From Collinsella sp. (GTDB taxonomy: Bacteria > Actinomycetota > Coriobacteriia > Coriobacteriales > Coriobacteriaceae), in NCBI GenBank assembly GCA_019413925.1, contig DXMY01000053.1, forward strand, positions 1 through 64,000: a stretch of DNA of 64,000 nucleotides, in the 5' to 3' direction. The position numbers and the translations under genes are program-made. Positions 24,905 to 32,515 of this stretch are shown one piece after another (position 1 is the first letter of the stretch; each line of letters begins with the position of its first letter). Under the pieces are notes generated by a model. That model had not been told where the DNA came from. It ran no database searches and worked only from the letters and a program-made list of their open reading frames with translations.

Positions 24905-25134
24905 CGGAGGGCGCCCTTGAAAGAGGATGCCCTCCGTGGCAAGATGGGAAACGTCCGAGGCTAAACAGCTTTGGGTCACCGTGGACGGGCAGGGGCCTCG
25001 ACGCGGCTAGACACGAGACACATACATTACGCGACCTCGCCCTGGTGGCCGCACACGTTGGTTGCGGCCGACGCGGGCCGCGGGCAAGTGCTTGTAAGGG
25101 AGCCTTGCCTCTCTTGTACGAGAAAGGACGCGTA
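24905..25134 (+). other. structured leader before nagB, unidentified
   Basis: The 270-base gap before nagB contains CGGAGGGC pairing with GCCCTCCG (24905-24936), CGAGGC pairing with GCCTCG around 24957-25001, and a strong hairpin with GGCCGCA and TGCGGCC arms (25049-25071). I cannot match it to a named riboswitch. It could be the crr terminator plus an unknown regulatory RNA. Confidence 0.4.
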
Positions 25135-25863
25135 ATGAAGATCATTAAAGCTAAAGACTACGAGGATATGAGCCGCAAGGCCGCCAATATTATCTCGGCG
25201 CAGGTTATCCTCAAGCCCGATTGCGTGCTGGGCCTTGCCACCGGCTCCACCCCGATCGGTGCCTACAAGCAGCTCGCTGCTTGGTACAAGAAGGGCGACG
25301 TCGACTTTGCCGAGGTCAGCACCTACAACCTGGACGAGTATCGCGGCCTTTCGCATGACGATCCCCAGAGCTATCACTACTTCATGCGCGAGAACTTCTT
25401 CGATCACATCAACATTGACCTGAACAACACGCATGTGCCTGATGGTTCCAACCCCGACGCCGCCGCTGCCTGCTCTGAGTACGACAAGATCGTCGCCGAC
25501 GCCGGTTACCCGGATCTGCAGCTGCTCGGCATTGGCAACAACGGCCACATCGGCTTCAACGAGCCCGATGACCACTTCTCCAAGGGCACGCACTGCGTCG
25601 ACCTTACCGAGAGCACCATTCAGGCCAACAGCCGCCTGTTCGACAGCATCGACGACGTTCCCCGTCAGGCCTACACCATGGGTACCCAGACCATCATGTA
25701 TGCCCGCATGATCCTGGTCGTCGCCAACGGCGAGGCCAAGGCTCAGGCCGTGCACGATATGTGCTATGGTCCGGTTACGCCCGCGTGCCCGGCTTCGATC
25801 CTGCAGCTGCACACCAACTGCGTTGTCGTTGCCGACGAGGCCGCCCTTTCGCTCTGCGAGTAG
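25135..25863 (+). CDS. nagB: glucosamine-6-phosphate deaminase
   Basis: The 242-residue enzyme converts glucosamine-6-phosphate to fructose-6-phosphate and ammonia. Motifs are LGLATGSTPIGAYKQL (phosphate binding), NLDEYRGL with the catalytic Asp, and GIGNNGHIGFNEP with the active His. The frame continues upstream to 24784, but AAAGGA before 25135 and the family N-terminus MKIIKAKDYEDMS set the start. A strong terminator follows. The long structured leader suggests regulated expression. Confidence 0.96.
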   Translation: MKIIKAKDYEDMSRKAANIISAQVILKPDCVLGLATGSTPIGAYKQLAAWYKKGDVDFAEVSTYNLDEYRGLSHDDPQSYHYFMRENFFDHINIDLNNTHVPDGSNPDAAAACSEYDKIVADAGYPDLQLLGIGNNGHIGFNEPDDHFSKGTHCVDLTESTIQANSRLFDSIDDVPRQAYTMGTQTIMYARMILVVANGEAKAQAVHDMCYGPVTPACPASILQLHTNCVVVADEAALSLCE

Positions 25864-25895
25864 CGCGAATCCTGCACCTCGACATAGCCTTGCTT

Positions 25896-25924
25896 AAGGC
25901 CTCCGCTTTGCGGGGGCCTTTTTG
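25896..25924 (+). terminator. nagB terminator
   Basis: AAGGCCTCCGC pairs with GCGGGGGCCTT with one G-T pair, followed by TTTTGC. About 390 bases without a recognisable gene then lead to the large regulator at 26312. Confidence 0.85.
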
Positions 25925-26311
25925 CTATCCCTTTTTGCCCACTTGACCAAAATCTTGCCGCAAGCTTGACGAATGCCGGATGCCCAACAGCTTGATTCAT
26001 TCCATATCAGATTCTATGCAAAAATGCCACTAAAAGGTCGTAGACGGTAGCGGGTGCTAGGCGAGTTGAATGACATAGCTGAACCTTGTTCATTTGCGTT
26101 ACACTGCCGCTTAGATGGGACAAGCTGACAAGCTCATTTACCTGCTTAAAGACCGATTAGTCGGGGGATTAATAACAATCGGCCCTCGCTGTACAAAAAC
26201 TTGCCGCTTGCGTACCAAAAGACAACCTAAAACACAAGGTCGCTCTATTCATAGCGCGGCTTGTATGGTCTTGCGGCTACAGTGTCCATACGGTCGAGTT
26301 GAGGAGCGGGC

Positions 26312-29311
26312 ATGGTAAACGATTTGAGCGGTATAGACGACCTCGAGCTGATGCCGCTGGGCGGAGGCTATATGGTGCGACGCGAACGCTTGATGAATGA
26401 GCTTATCACCAAGGGCCGAAAGGCCGGCATCGTGGTTCTTTATGCGCCCGACGGGTTTGGGAAGACCTCGGTGCTGCTGCAGTACACCCATGAGGTTAAA
26501 TGCGACCCGACGCGAGGCCCCGTGCGGATTATCGAGGCCGATCGCGCCATTGGGCGCGAGGTGTTTATGCAGCTCGAGGTGGTTACCGAAGAACTCAAAG
26601 ACAAACCGCACTCCCTTATCGCGATTGATAATGTGCCAAACCTCGATCAGCACGATACCGAAGACCTCATCGACAGGATTCGCGGCCTGCGCGCTATGGG
26701 GATAGGGGTCTTTATCTCCTGTCGTCCTTCAAATCGTCAGCTGATTCATGGGCTGGGCGATTCGGTTAAGATCAATGCGCAGATGCTCAAGGTGCATGCC
26801 TATGAGTATTCGGCGTGGGCATCGGCGTTTTCGATCAGCACATCGCTCGACTTTTATCAGCTCACGCAGGGCGTGCCCGAGCTCGTTTCGGCATTGCAGA
26901 CGGGTCTGTATGGCCAAGGCGACGTAGCCGGTCTGCTCGAAAACGAGATTGTCAACGTATATGGCGCGGCACTTGTCGATCTGGCTTCGCTCGACAATAA
27001 TGCGCTGTTTTGCGTGGCATGTCTCATGGTTTTGATGGGCGAGGGCAATATCGCAGAACTCGAGGCTTGTGGGGTGAGGTTGTCGATGGTCGACCAGTCC
27101 TACTTTGTACGCGACTACCCGATCTTTGGCTTGGATCCCGCCGAGCGGAGTTTTACGTGTCTGGGCACGGAGGATAACGGACGCTTGCGCTTGCGCAAGT
27201 TGGTGGCCGAGGTTCGCCCCGAACTTGTTCCGAGGGCGGCCCGGATTTTGCTTAAGGCGGGTAGATGCGATGCGGCGATGGGCCTGGCGGACGCCTTTTT
27301 GGACCGTGGGGCGGTCCTTGAACTTGCTGGTCAGTATGGGGTCGATCTTGCTCTGACGGGGCACGGGGCCGATATCTGCCGAGCAGCGCTGGGTACGATC
27401 GATGCCGACGATCCGGCTCCAGAGCCAACGCCTGCTGAGGCACTTGGCGTATATCTGGCAGCGGTCAGCGTGTCCAATACAAAGCTCGCTCGCTATATGG
27501 CATCGGTCATCGAGCGCGGGGGCGAACGGGCGGCCTGCGAAATAGACCCTGTTTCATGGAGGGTGGCCCAGACACTGACGGCTGTTTGCTATGGGGACAA
27601 CGGGCTTGGGCTCCCTATGAAGCTGGCCGTGCCAGAAATAGAGACGTCCCACACCGCACTCGACATGCTGTCCGCGCATATCGAGGCCAAGCGATGCCTG
27701 ACCGAACGGGGAGATGACGGCGGCGTTCTACAGCAGCTCAAAACGAGCAAGGCCTATGACTGCGAGCTCGACATCGCGGGGATTGTTATGCGGGCCGATA
27801 GCATGCTGGTGGAGCTCTTTGACGGGTCGTTTACGGGAACCGACGAGCGCGACGACGAGATGACGGTGGTGCGGGAGGCGCTCGACGTACGTGGGCTTAA
27901 GGCGATGGCTATCTGGGTGCGCATGGTGTTGGCGGCACGGCGGCTCCTTTCCGGCTTGCCGGTAACCGACGACGCGGCATTCAACGAGCTCGATCGTTTT
28001 GCCGTGCGCATGCGCGACAACCAGATTCAGCTGTTTGGCCTGTTGCTAGAAGGCTGGCAGTCGCTGGCAGAGGGACGGCCGGTTAATGCAAAGTTCCGTG
28101 CGGTCCAAGTGCTCAAACTTGCCGAGGAGTCGATTGCGTACATGCGCGATAACGCATTGCTGTTGGAGCGCGCGGCGTATCTGCGTAACACCTCGATGGT
28201 TTCGGTACGCGAGGAAGCGGAGTTGCTCGATATAAGCCAGACGCAGGTTGGTGGTGCAGAAGCCTGGATGGTGGCGCTGCATTTGGCTTGCGCGGGGCGA
28301 GATAGCGATCTTGCGGCCTGGATGTCCATGAATCGCGCGGGGATTCTGGAACCATCGTATCGGCTCTTTGCGCGCCTTGCCATGCATTGTCTGGGCGAGC
28401 CGGCGACCAGGATTCGCAAGAAGCTTCCCGTGCGCGAGCTGTCGCGGTACTCGCTGCGCGACGATTTGGACGAAGCACACGAGCGGCTGTTTCAGGTTGA
28501 GGAGGTCGAGGCCGTCAACACGATCGAACATATCGAGATCCGCATGTTTGGGGCATTTCGTGCCGAGCGCGACGGGTTTCCCATCACGGACAAAATGTGG
28601 CGCCGCAAGAAGGCGGCGACGCTTGCCGAGCGGCTTGCACTGGGCATGGATGCGCTCGTCGACCGCGAGACGCTGGCAATGGAGTTGTGGCCCCATGCCG
28701 AGTTCAATAGCGCCCGCAACAACCTGTACTCGACGATATCGCGCTTGCGGTCGGCTTTGGGACCGACGCCGGATGGCAAGTCGTGTGTGCTCATCCAAAA
28801 TGAATGCATCGGACTCAACGGCGACTACGTCAAGACCGATGTGCGGCTGTTTGACCAGATAAGCCGCGAGGTTTTGGGAAATCGCACGGGTGCGCGCGGG
28901 CCCCATTTAGTTGAGCTGTGCCTTAAGATTGAGCAGCTTTATGCCGGACCGCTGTATGTTCCCAATGGCTGTAATCCAACCTACTTTTTGCGCATGCGGC
29001 GCATTATGCAGTCAAAGTACATCGATTGCATGATTAAGGGGGCAAATGCCGCTCTAGAAGAAAACGACCTGCAGTCGGCGATTTGGCTGGCGGAGTCGGG
29101 GCTTCGGCAGGAAACGGCGCGTGAGGATATGGTGCGCTGCGCCATGCGCGTCTACAGTGCGGCGGGGCGGCGGCGCGATATCGTCGAGCTGTACAGCGGG
29201 CATATGCACCATCTGAGGGAGCAGGTCAATGGCGTGCCCGAGCCCGAGACGCGGCGTCTATACGAGCGCTTGGTGGAGGGACGGCTCAATCGCGTGCTGG
29301 TCGAGCGATAA
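26312..29311 (+). CDS. large SARP/MalT-like transcriptional regulator
   Basis: The 999-residue protein has an N-terminal ATPase module: Walker A is near residues 44-52 (YAPDGFGKT), with a hhhhD-type strand in LIAIDN. The centre is a long helical region, probably TPR-like. The C-terminal third (from about residue 740, IEIRMFGAFRAERDG) reads as an OmpR-type winged helix plus a bacterial transcriptional activation domain, as in AfsR/SARP proteins, with LWPHAEFNSARNNLYSTISR. GAGGAG precedes the ATG. Its target genes are unknown. Codon use is less biased than the housekeeping genes around it. Confidence 0.75.
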   Translation: MVNDLSGIDDLELMPLGGGYMVRRERLMNELITKGRKAGIVVLYAPDGFGKTSVLLQYTHEVKCDPTRGPVRIIEADRAIGREVFMQLEVVTEELKDKPHSLIAIDNVPNLDQHDTEDLIDRIRGLRAMGIGVFISCRPSNRQLIHGLGDSVKINAQMLKVHAYEYSAWASAFSISTSLDFYQLTQGVPELVSALQTGLYGQGDVAGLLENEIVNVYGAALVDLASLDNNALFCVACLMVLMGEGNIAELEACGVRLSMVDQSYFVRDYPIFGLDPAERSFTCLGTEDNGRLRLRKLVAEVRPELVPRAARILLKAGRCDAAMGLADAFLDRGAVLELAGQYGVDLALTGHGADICRAALGTIDADDPAPEPTPAEALGVYLAAVSVSNTKLARYMASVIERGGERAACEIDPVSWRVAQTLTAVCYGDNGLGLPMKLAVPEIETSHTALDMLSAHIEAKRCLTERGDDGGVLQQLKTSKAYDCELDIAGIVMRADSMLVELFDGSFTGTDERDDEMTVVREALDVRGLKAMAIWVRMVLAARRLLSGLPVTDDAAFNELDRFAVRMRDNQIQLFGLLLEGWQSLAEGRPVNAKFRAVQVLKLAEESIAYMRDNALLLERAAYLRNTSMVSVREEAELLDISQTQVGGAEAWMVALHLACAGRDSDLAAWMSMNRAGILEPSYRLFARLAMHCLGEPATRIRKKLPVRELSRYSLRDDLDEAHERLFQVEEVEAVNTIEHIEIRMFGAFRAERDGFPITDKMWRRKKAATLAERLALGMDALVDRETLAMELWPHAEFNSARNNLYSTISRLRSALGPTPDGKSCVLIQNECIGLNGDYVKTDVRLFDQISREVLGNRTGARGPHLVELCLKIEQLYAGPLYVPNGCNPTYFLRMRRIMQSKYIDCMIKGANAALEENDLQSAIWLAESGLRQETAREDMVRCAMRVYSAAGRRRDIVELYSGHMHHLREQVNGVPEPETRRLYERLVEGRLNRVLVER

Positions 29312-29343
29312 AAAACGGGCGCCCGAAGTACTTGGGCACCCGT
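29311..29343 (-). terminator. terminator of yhbY
   Basis: On the minus strand ACGGGTGCCC pairs with GGGCGCCCGT and is followed by TTTTT. On the plus strand it also follows the regulator stop directly, so it may serve both convergent genes. Confidence 0.75.
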
Positions 29344-29380
29344 AAGCTTGCTATGTGTTGGCTCGCCGGATCATTGGCTC

Positions 29381-29680
29381 TTAGACGAGCTTGATCTTCT
29401 CGATGTCCTTGCGCGAGGACTCGCGATACAGCGAGAACTTGCGGCCGATGACCTGGACGACCTCGGCGTGGCAGCGCTCAGCGAGCTCTTCGGCGGCCTC
29501 GCGGGCGGAAAGACTGGAGCCATCGAGCACGGAGCACTTAACGAGCTCGTGCTTCTCCAGGTAGGCGACCGTCTGCTCGACGGTGCCCTCGTTGACATCG
29601 GACTTACCGATGATGATGGCGGGGTTGAGGTGATGGGCCATGCTGCGAAGCTGCTTGACCTGGGCTCCTGTCAGTGCCAT
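29381..29680 (-). CDS. yhbY: YhbY-family RNA-binding protein (CRM domain)
   Basis: The 99-residue protein is a single CRM domain: LTGAQVKQLRSMAHHLNPAI, then IGKSDVNEGTV and a C-terminal VQVIGRKFSLYRES. Family members bind the 50S precursor and assist ribosome assembly. It is convergent with the large regulator. The ribosome site is weak (GCGAGAACCC). Confidence 0.93.
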   Translation of the reverse strand: MALTGAQVKQLRSMAHHLNPAIIIGKSDVNEGTVEQTVAYLEKHELVKCSVLDGSSLSAREAAEELAERCHAEVVQVIGRKFSLYRESSRKDIEKIKLV

Positions 29681-29838
29681 GGGTTCTCGCTTTCTATGTA
29701 TGGGGCGCCCCGCGACGGGGCCTTAATCTACGTGAGCTGTCCCACGATAGCGCAGGAACGGCGCGGTGTGGGGCGCGTTTGCCCAGTTCGCAAAGAATGC
29801 GGATGCCGAGGTGATGGGCAGCTCGGGCTGTGAACGGG

Positions 29839-30726
29839 CTACGAGCGGGATTCAGAGACCGGTTCCCATGCAATAAACGCCCAGCGAACCTTACGGATAT
29901 GGTCGAGCATATAGCACCCCTGCGGCACGCCCTTGGAGCCCGGCTCACCGGCATGGGGATTCTCGATCATGTGTTGGGCGATGTAGTCGCGCAGACGGTC
30001 GACCTTATCCTCGTTGCCATGCTCAAGCATGCGGGAAAAGTCCGCCACGCCTGCCTCAAGGCTATCGAAGGTATCGCGACGAGGCGATTCAAAGTACGTG
30101 ACCTGCGGCAGGGCACCCATCTGAATGAGAATGTTAAAGGCGTACACAAAGCCATTGCTGCAGGTAACCGAGGCGCCGATGGCGTTCATCAAGTGCAGAT
30201 CATAGCGCGGGCTGGAGTTAGCGACCATCGTGACAGCACAACGCCGACGAGCCGTACGATCAAGCTTGGCAAGCGCACCTTTTAGGTTAGTCGTGGTGAC
30301 AGAGCGACTGGCAAAGGCGACATCTACCGCTTTCGCGACCGGCCCAACCAAATCCCAATCGTCATCCCAAGCAAGCTCAAGCGGCGTAATAAGATCCTCG
30401 AGCCCGTAATACTCAATGCCGGCATCAAGGGTGCCCAACATAGCGGGGGAGAAGTCGGCTGCAATCACAGGATGCCCAGCCTGAGCAAGCGGAATAGCAA
30501 TCGACCCAGCTCCACACCCCATATCAAGCACGGATTCGCCGGGCTCAAGCGCCAACAGCTTTATAAAATCCCGGGCATACGGAGCAGTCTCAAGCGGCCG
30601 AAAATGCCGAGCCCGCTTATCCCACTCAAAAGAATCATCAGCCCGCCGCCGATCAGCTTGCAGACGCATCCACTCTCCATTCCAATCAGCAGAAAGAAGC
30701 TCAGAGCGAGCATCCCCATCAACCAC
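29839..30726 (-). CDS. class I SAM-dependent methyltransferase
   Basis: The 295-residue protein has the Rossmann methyltransferase motif I in VLDMGCGAGSIAIPLA and a following acidic strand VIAADFS. The start is GTG with AGGAGG upstream. The C-terminal half, with YDLHLMNAIGASVTCSN and GCYMLDHIRKVRWAF, resembles methyltransferases of unknown substrate common in gut anaerobes. Its codons prefer T-ending forms (CTT, GAT, GCT) more than neighbours, so it may have been acquired. It is the only gene between two repeat-rich gaps. Confidence 0.8.
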   Translation of the reverse strand: MVDGDARSELLSADWNGEWMRLQADRRRADDSFEWDKRARHFRPLETAPYARDFIKLLALEPGESVLDMGCGAGSIAIPLAQAGHPVIAADFSPAMLGTLDAGIEYYGLEDLITPLELAWDDDWDLVGPVAKAVDVAFASRSVTTTNLKGALAKLDRTARRRCAVTMVANSSPRYDLHLMNAIGASVTCSNGFVYAFNILIQMGALPQVTYFESPRRDTFDSLEAGVADFSRMLEHGNEDKVDRLRDYIAQHMIENPHAGEPGSKGVPQGCYMLDHIRKVRWAFIAWEPVSESRS

Positions 30727-30891
30727 GGGTCAACCTCCTAGCAACAAAAAAGCGACTCCCCCAAAAGAAGAGCCGCAACCAGCATATATCAGAAAGAACC
30801 GATCCAACGCCAAACCGCCCTCACAACCAAGGCGGGCAGGAGCGAAGCGACTGCCATACGGGATAGAACCCAACTGAGGTCCCGATGTGCG

Positions 30892-31025
30892 GGAGCCCCG
30901 GGGAGGGCAAATATATAAGGTCGATCGCGAGTTCCGCACGAGCCGGAGAGCACTTAATGTGCTCTCCGTGCGAGTCAGGACTGTCCGAGCAGGCGACCTT
31001 ATATATTTGCCCTCCCCGGGGCTCC
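30892..31025 (-). repeat. long palindromic 3' element, copy B
   Basis: The outer arms (30892-30923 and 30994-31025) are 32-base perfect inverted repeats. On the minus strand the core reads CAGTCCT, nine bases, a 9-bp stem with loop ATTAA, six bases, TGCGGAACTC. Copy A after gatB has the same order and spacings inside unrelated arms. This copy follows the stop of the UPF0210 gene by 17 bases, again in the 3' UTR. Confidence 0.85.
30945..30967 (-). terminator. hairpin at the centre of element B
   Basis: Nine base pairs (GGAGAGCAC with GTGCTCTCC) close a five-base loop. It has no clear T-run, so termination would need the larger fold. Confidence 0.4.
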
Positions 31026-31042
31026 TCGCCAGTCCCCCTCAG

Positions 31043-32407
31043 CTAGTTCTTGAGCGAGTTCAGCGGCGCCGGGAAGCGTCCACCGCGGTGGGCAAGCACG
31101 GTGCCGGCGTTGGGGTTCACCGGCATGATGGGTGCACGGCCGAACAGGCCGCCGTACTCGACGCAGTCGCCCACGCCCTTGCCGATGGCAGGAATCACGC
31201 GGACGGCCGTGGTCTTGTTATTGATGACGCCGATGGCCATCTCGTCGGCGATGATGCCGGCGATGGTTTCGACCGGGGTGTCGCCGGGGATGGCGATCAT
31301 GTCCAGGCCAACGGAGCACACGCAGGTCATGGCCTCGAGCTTCTCGAGCGAAAGCGCGCCGGCCTCGACGGCGGCGATCATGCCGGCGTCCTCGGACACG
31401 GGGATAAAGGCGCCCGAGAGGCCGCCCACGCTGGAGCTGGCCATGACGCCGCCCTTCTTGACGGCATCGTTGAGCATGGCGAGCGCGCAGGTCGTGCCCG
31501 GGCCACCGCAGGTGCCAACACCGATGATCTCGAGGATGCGGGCAACGGAGTCGCCGATGGCAGGCGTGGGAGCCAGCGACAGGTCGACAATGCCCTTCTC
31601 GACACCCAGACGATGGGCGGCCTCGCGGCTCATGAGCTCGCCGGCACGGGTGATCTTAAAGGCGGTCTGCTTGATCTTCTCGGCGACTTCCATCATCGAT
31701 GCGGAATCGGGCAGCGTTTCCAGGGCTGCGGCCATAACGCCGGGGCCCGAGACGCCTACGTTGATGACGGCGTCGGCCTCGCCACCGCCGTGGACGGCGC
31801 CCGCCATAAACGGGGAGTCCTCGACCATGTTGGCAAAGCAGACAAACTTGGAAGCGCCGACGGAATCCTGGTCGGCCGTGAGTTTAGCGGCATCGATGAT
31901 AGTCTGGGCGGCCATGAGCACGGCATCCATGTTGATACCGGCGCGCAGGCTGGCGACGTTGACGCTGGAGCAGACGCGGCTCGTGGTGGCGAGCGCCTGG
32001 GGGATGGACTGGATAACGCGGCGATCGGCGTCGCCGATGCCCTTCTGGACGAGTGCGGAGAAGCCGCCCAGGTAATCGATGCCGAGTGTCTCGGCCGCGC
32101 GGTCGAGGGCGTGCGCGATGGGGGTGAGGTCCTCATCCTTGCAGCACGCGGCGATCTGCGCCACCGGGGTGACGGAAACGCGCTTGTTGACGATGGGGAT
32201 ACCGTACTCGCGCTCGAGGTTCTCGGCGGTCTCGACCAGATGCTCAGCCGTGTGCGTCACGTGGTCGTAGATCTTCGTGCACATGCGGTCGAGGTTCTCG
32301 TCACCGCAACCCATGAGCGAAACACCCATGGTGATGGTCCTGATGTCGAGGTTCTGCTCCTCAACCATGCCGCGGGTTTCCGCGATTTCTGCGGGCGTGA
32401 TCGCCAT
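31043..32407 (-). CDS. UPF0210/DUF711 family protein
   Basis: The 454-residue protein belongs to the conserved, poorly characterised UPF0210 (PFL-like) family. Recognisable stretches are MGVSLMGCGDENLDRMC near the start, GGFSALVQKG and VGTCGGPGTTCALAMLNDAV. Start 32407 is chosen over an upstream in-frame ATG because AGGAG lies seven bases before it. It lies 108 bases downstream of metH on the same strand, separated by a 13-bp inverted repeat. Function is not established; the glycine-rich cores suggest a metabolic enzyme. Confidence 0.88.
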   Translation of the reverse strand: MAITPAEIAETRGMVEEQNLDIRTITMGVSLMGCGDENLDRMCTKIYDHVTHTAEHLVETAENLEREYGIPIVNKRVSVTPVAQIAACCKDEDLTPIAHALDRAAETLGIDYLGGFSALVQKGIGDADRRVIQSIPQALATTSRVCSSVNVASLRAGINMDAVLMAAQTIIDAAKLTADQDSVGASKFVCFANMVEDSPFMAGAVHGGGEADAVINVGVSGPGVMAAALETLPDSASMMEVAEKIKQTAFKITRAGELMSREAAHRLGVEKGIVDLSLAPTPAIGDSVARILEIIGVGTCGGPGTTCALAMLNDAVKKGGVMASSSVGGLSGAFIPVSEDAGMIAAVEAGALSLEKLEAMTCVCSVGLDMIAIPGDTPVETIAGIIADEMAIGVINNKTTAVRVIPAIGKGVGDCVEYGGLFGRAPIMPVNPNAGTVLAHRGGRFPAPLNSLKN

Positions 32408-32452
32408 CCTTGCGCTCCTATCTGCCAAAACGAGCATAGTCTTTTCTATTCT

Positions 32453-32490
32453 AACGTGCCGCACGTGCCAAGTGGCGCGTGCGGCACGTT
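32453..32490. repeat. inverted repeat between metH and the UPF0210 gene
   Basis: AACGTGCCGCACG (32453-32465) pairs perfectly with CGTGCGGCACGTT (32478-32490). On the minus strand it would end the metH transcript, but no T-run follows in that direction. Confidence 0.5.
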
Positions 32491-32515
32491 TTGGTGCTCG
32501 GTTGTTTCCGTTGTG

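Noticed and set aside
24784..25134. Upstream extension of nagB in frame
   Set aside because: It would overlap crr and cross the structured leader; the family N-terminus and the ribosome site are at 25135.
24905..25134. glmS ribozyme or c-di-GMP riboswitch in the nagB leader
   Set aside because: The conserved bases of those families are not present; only general hairpins are seen.
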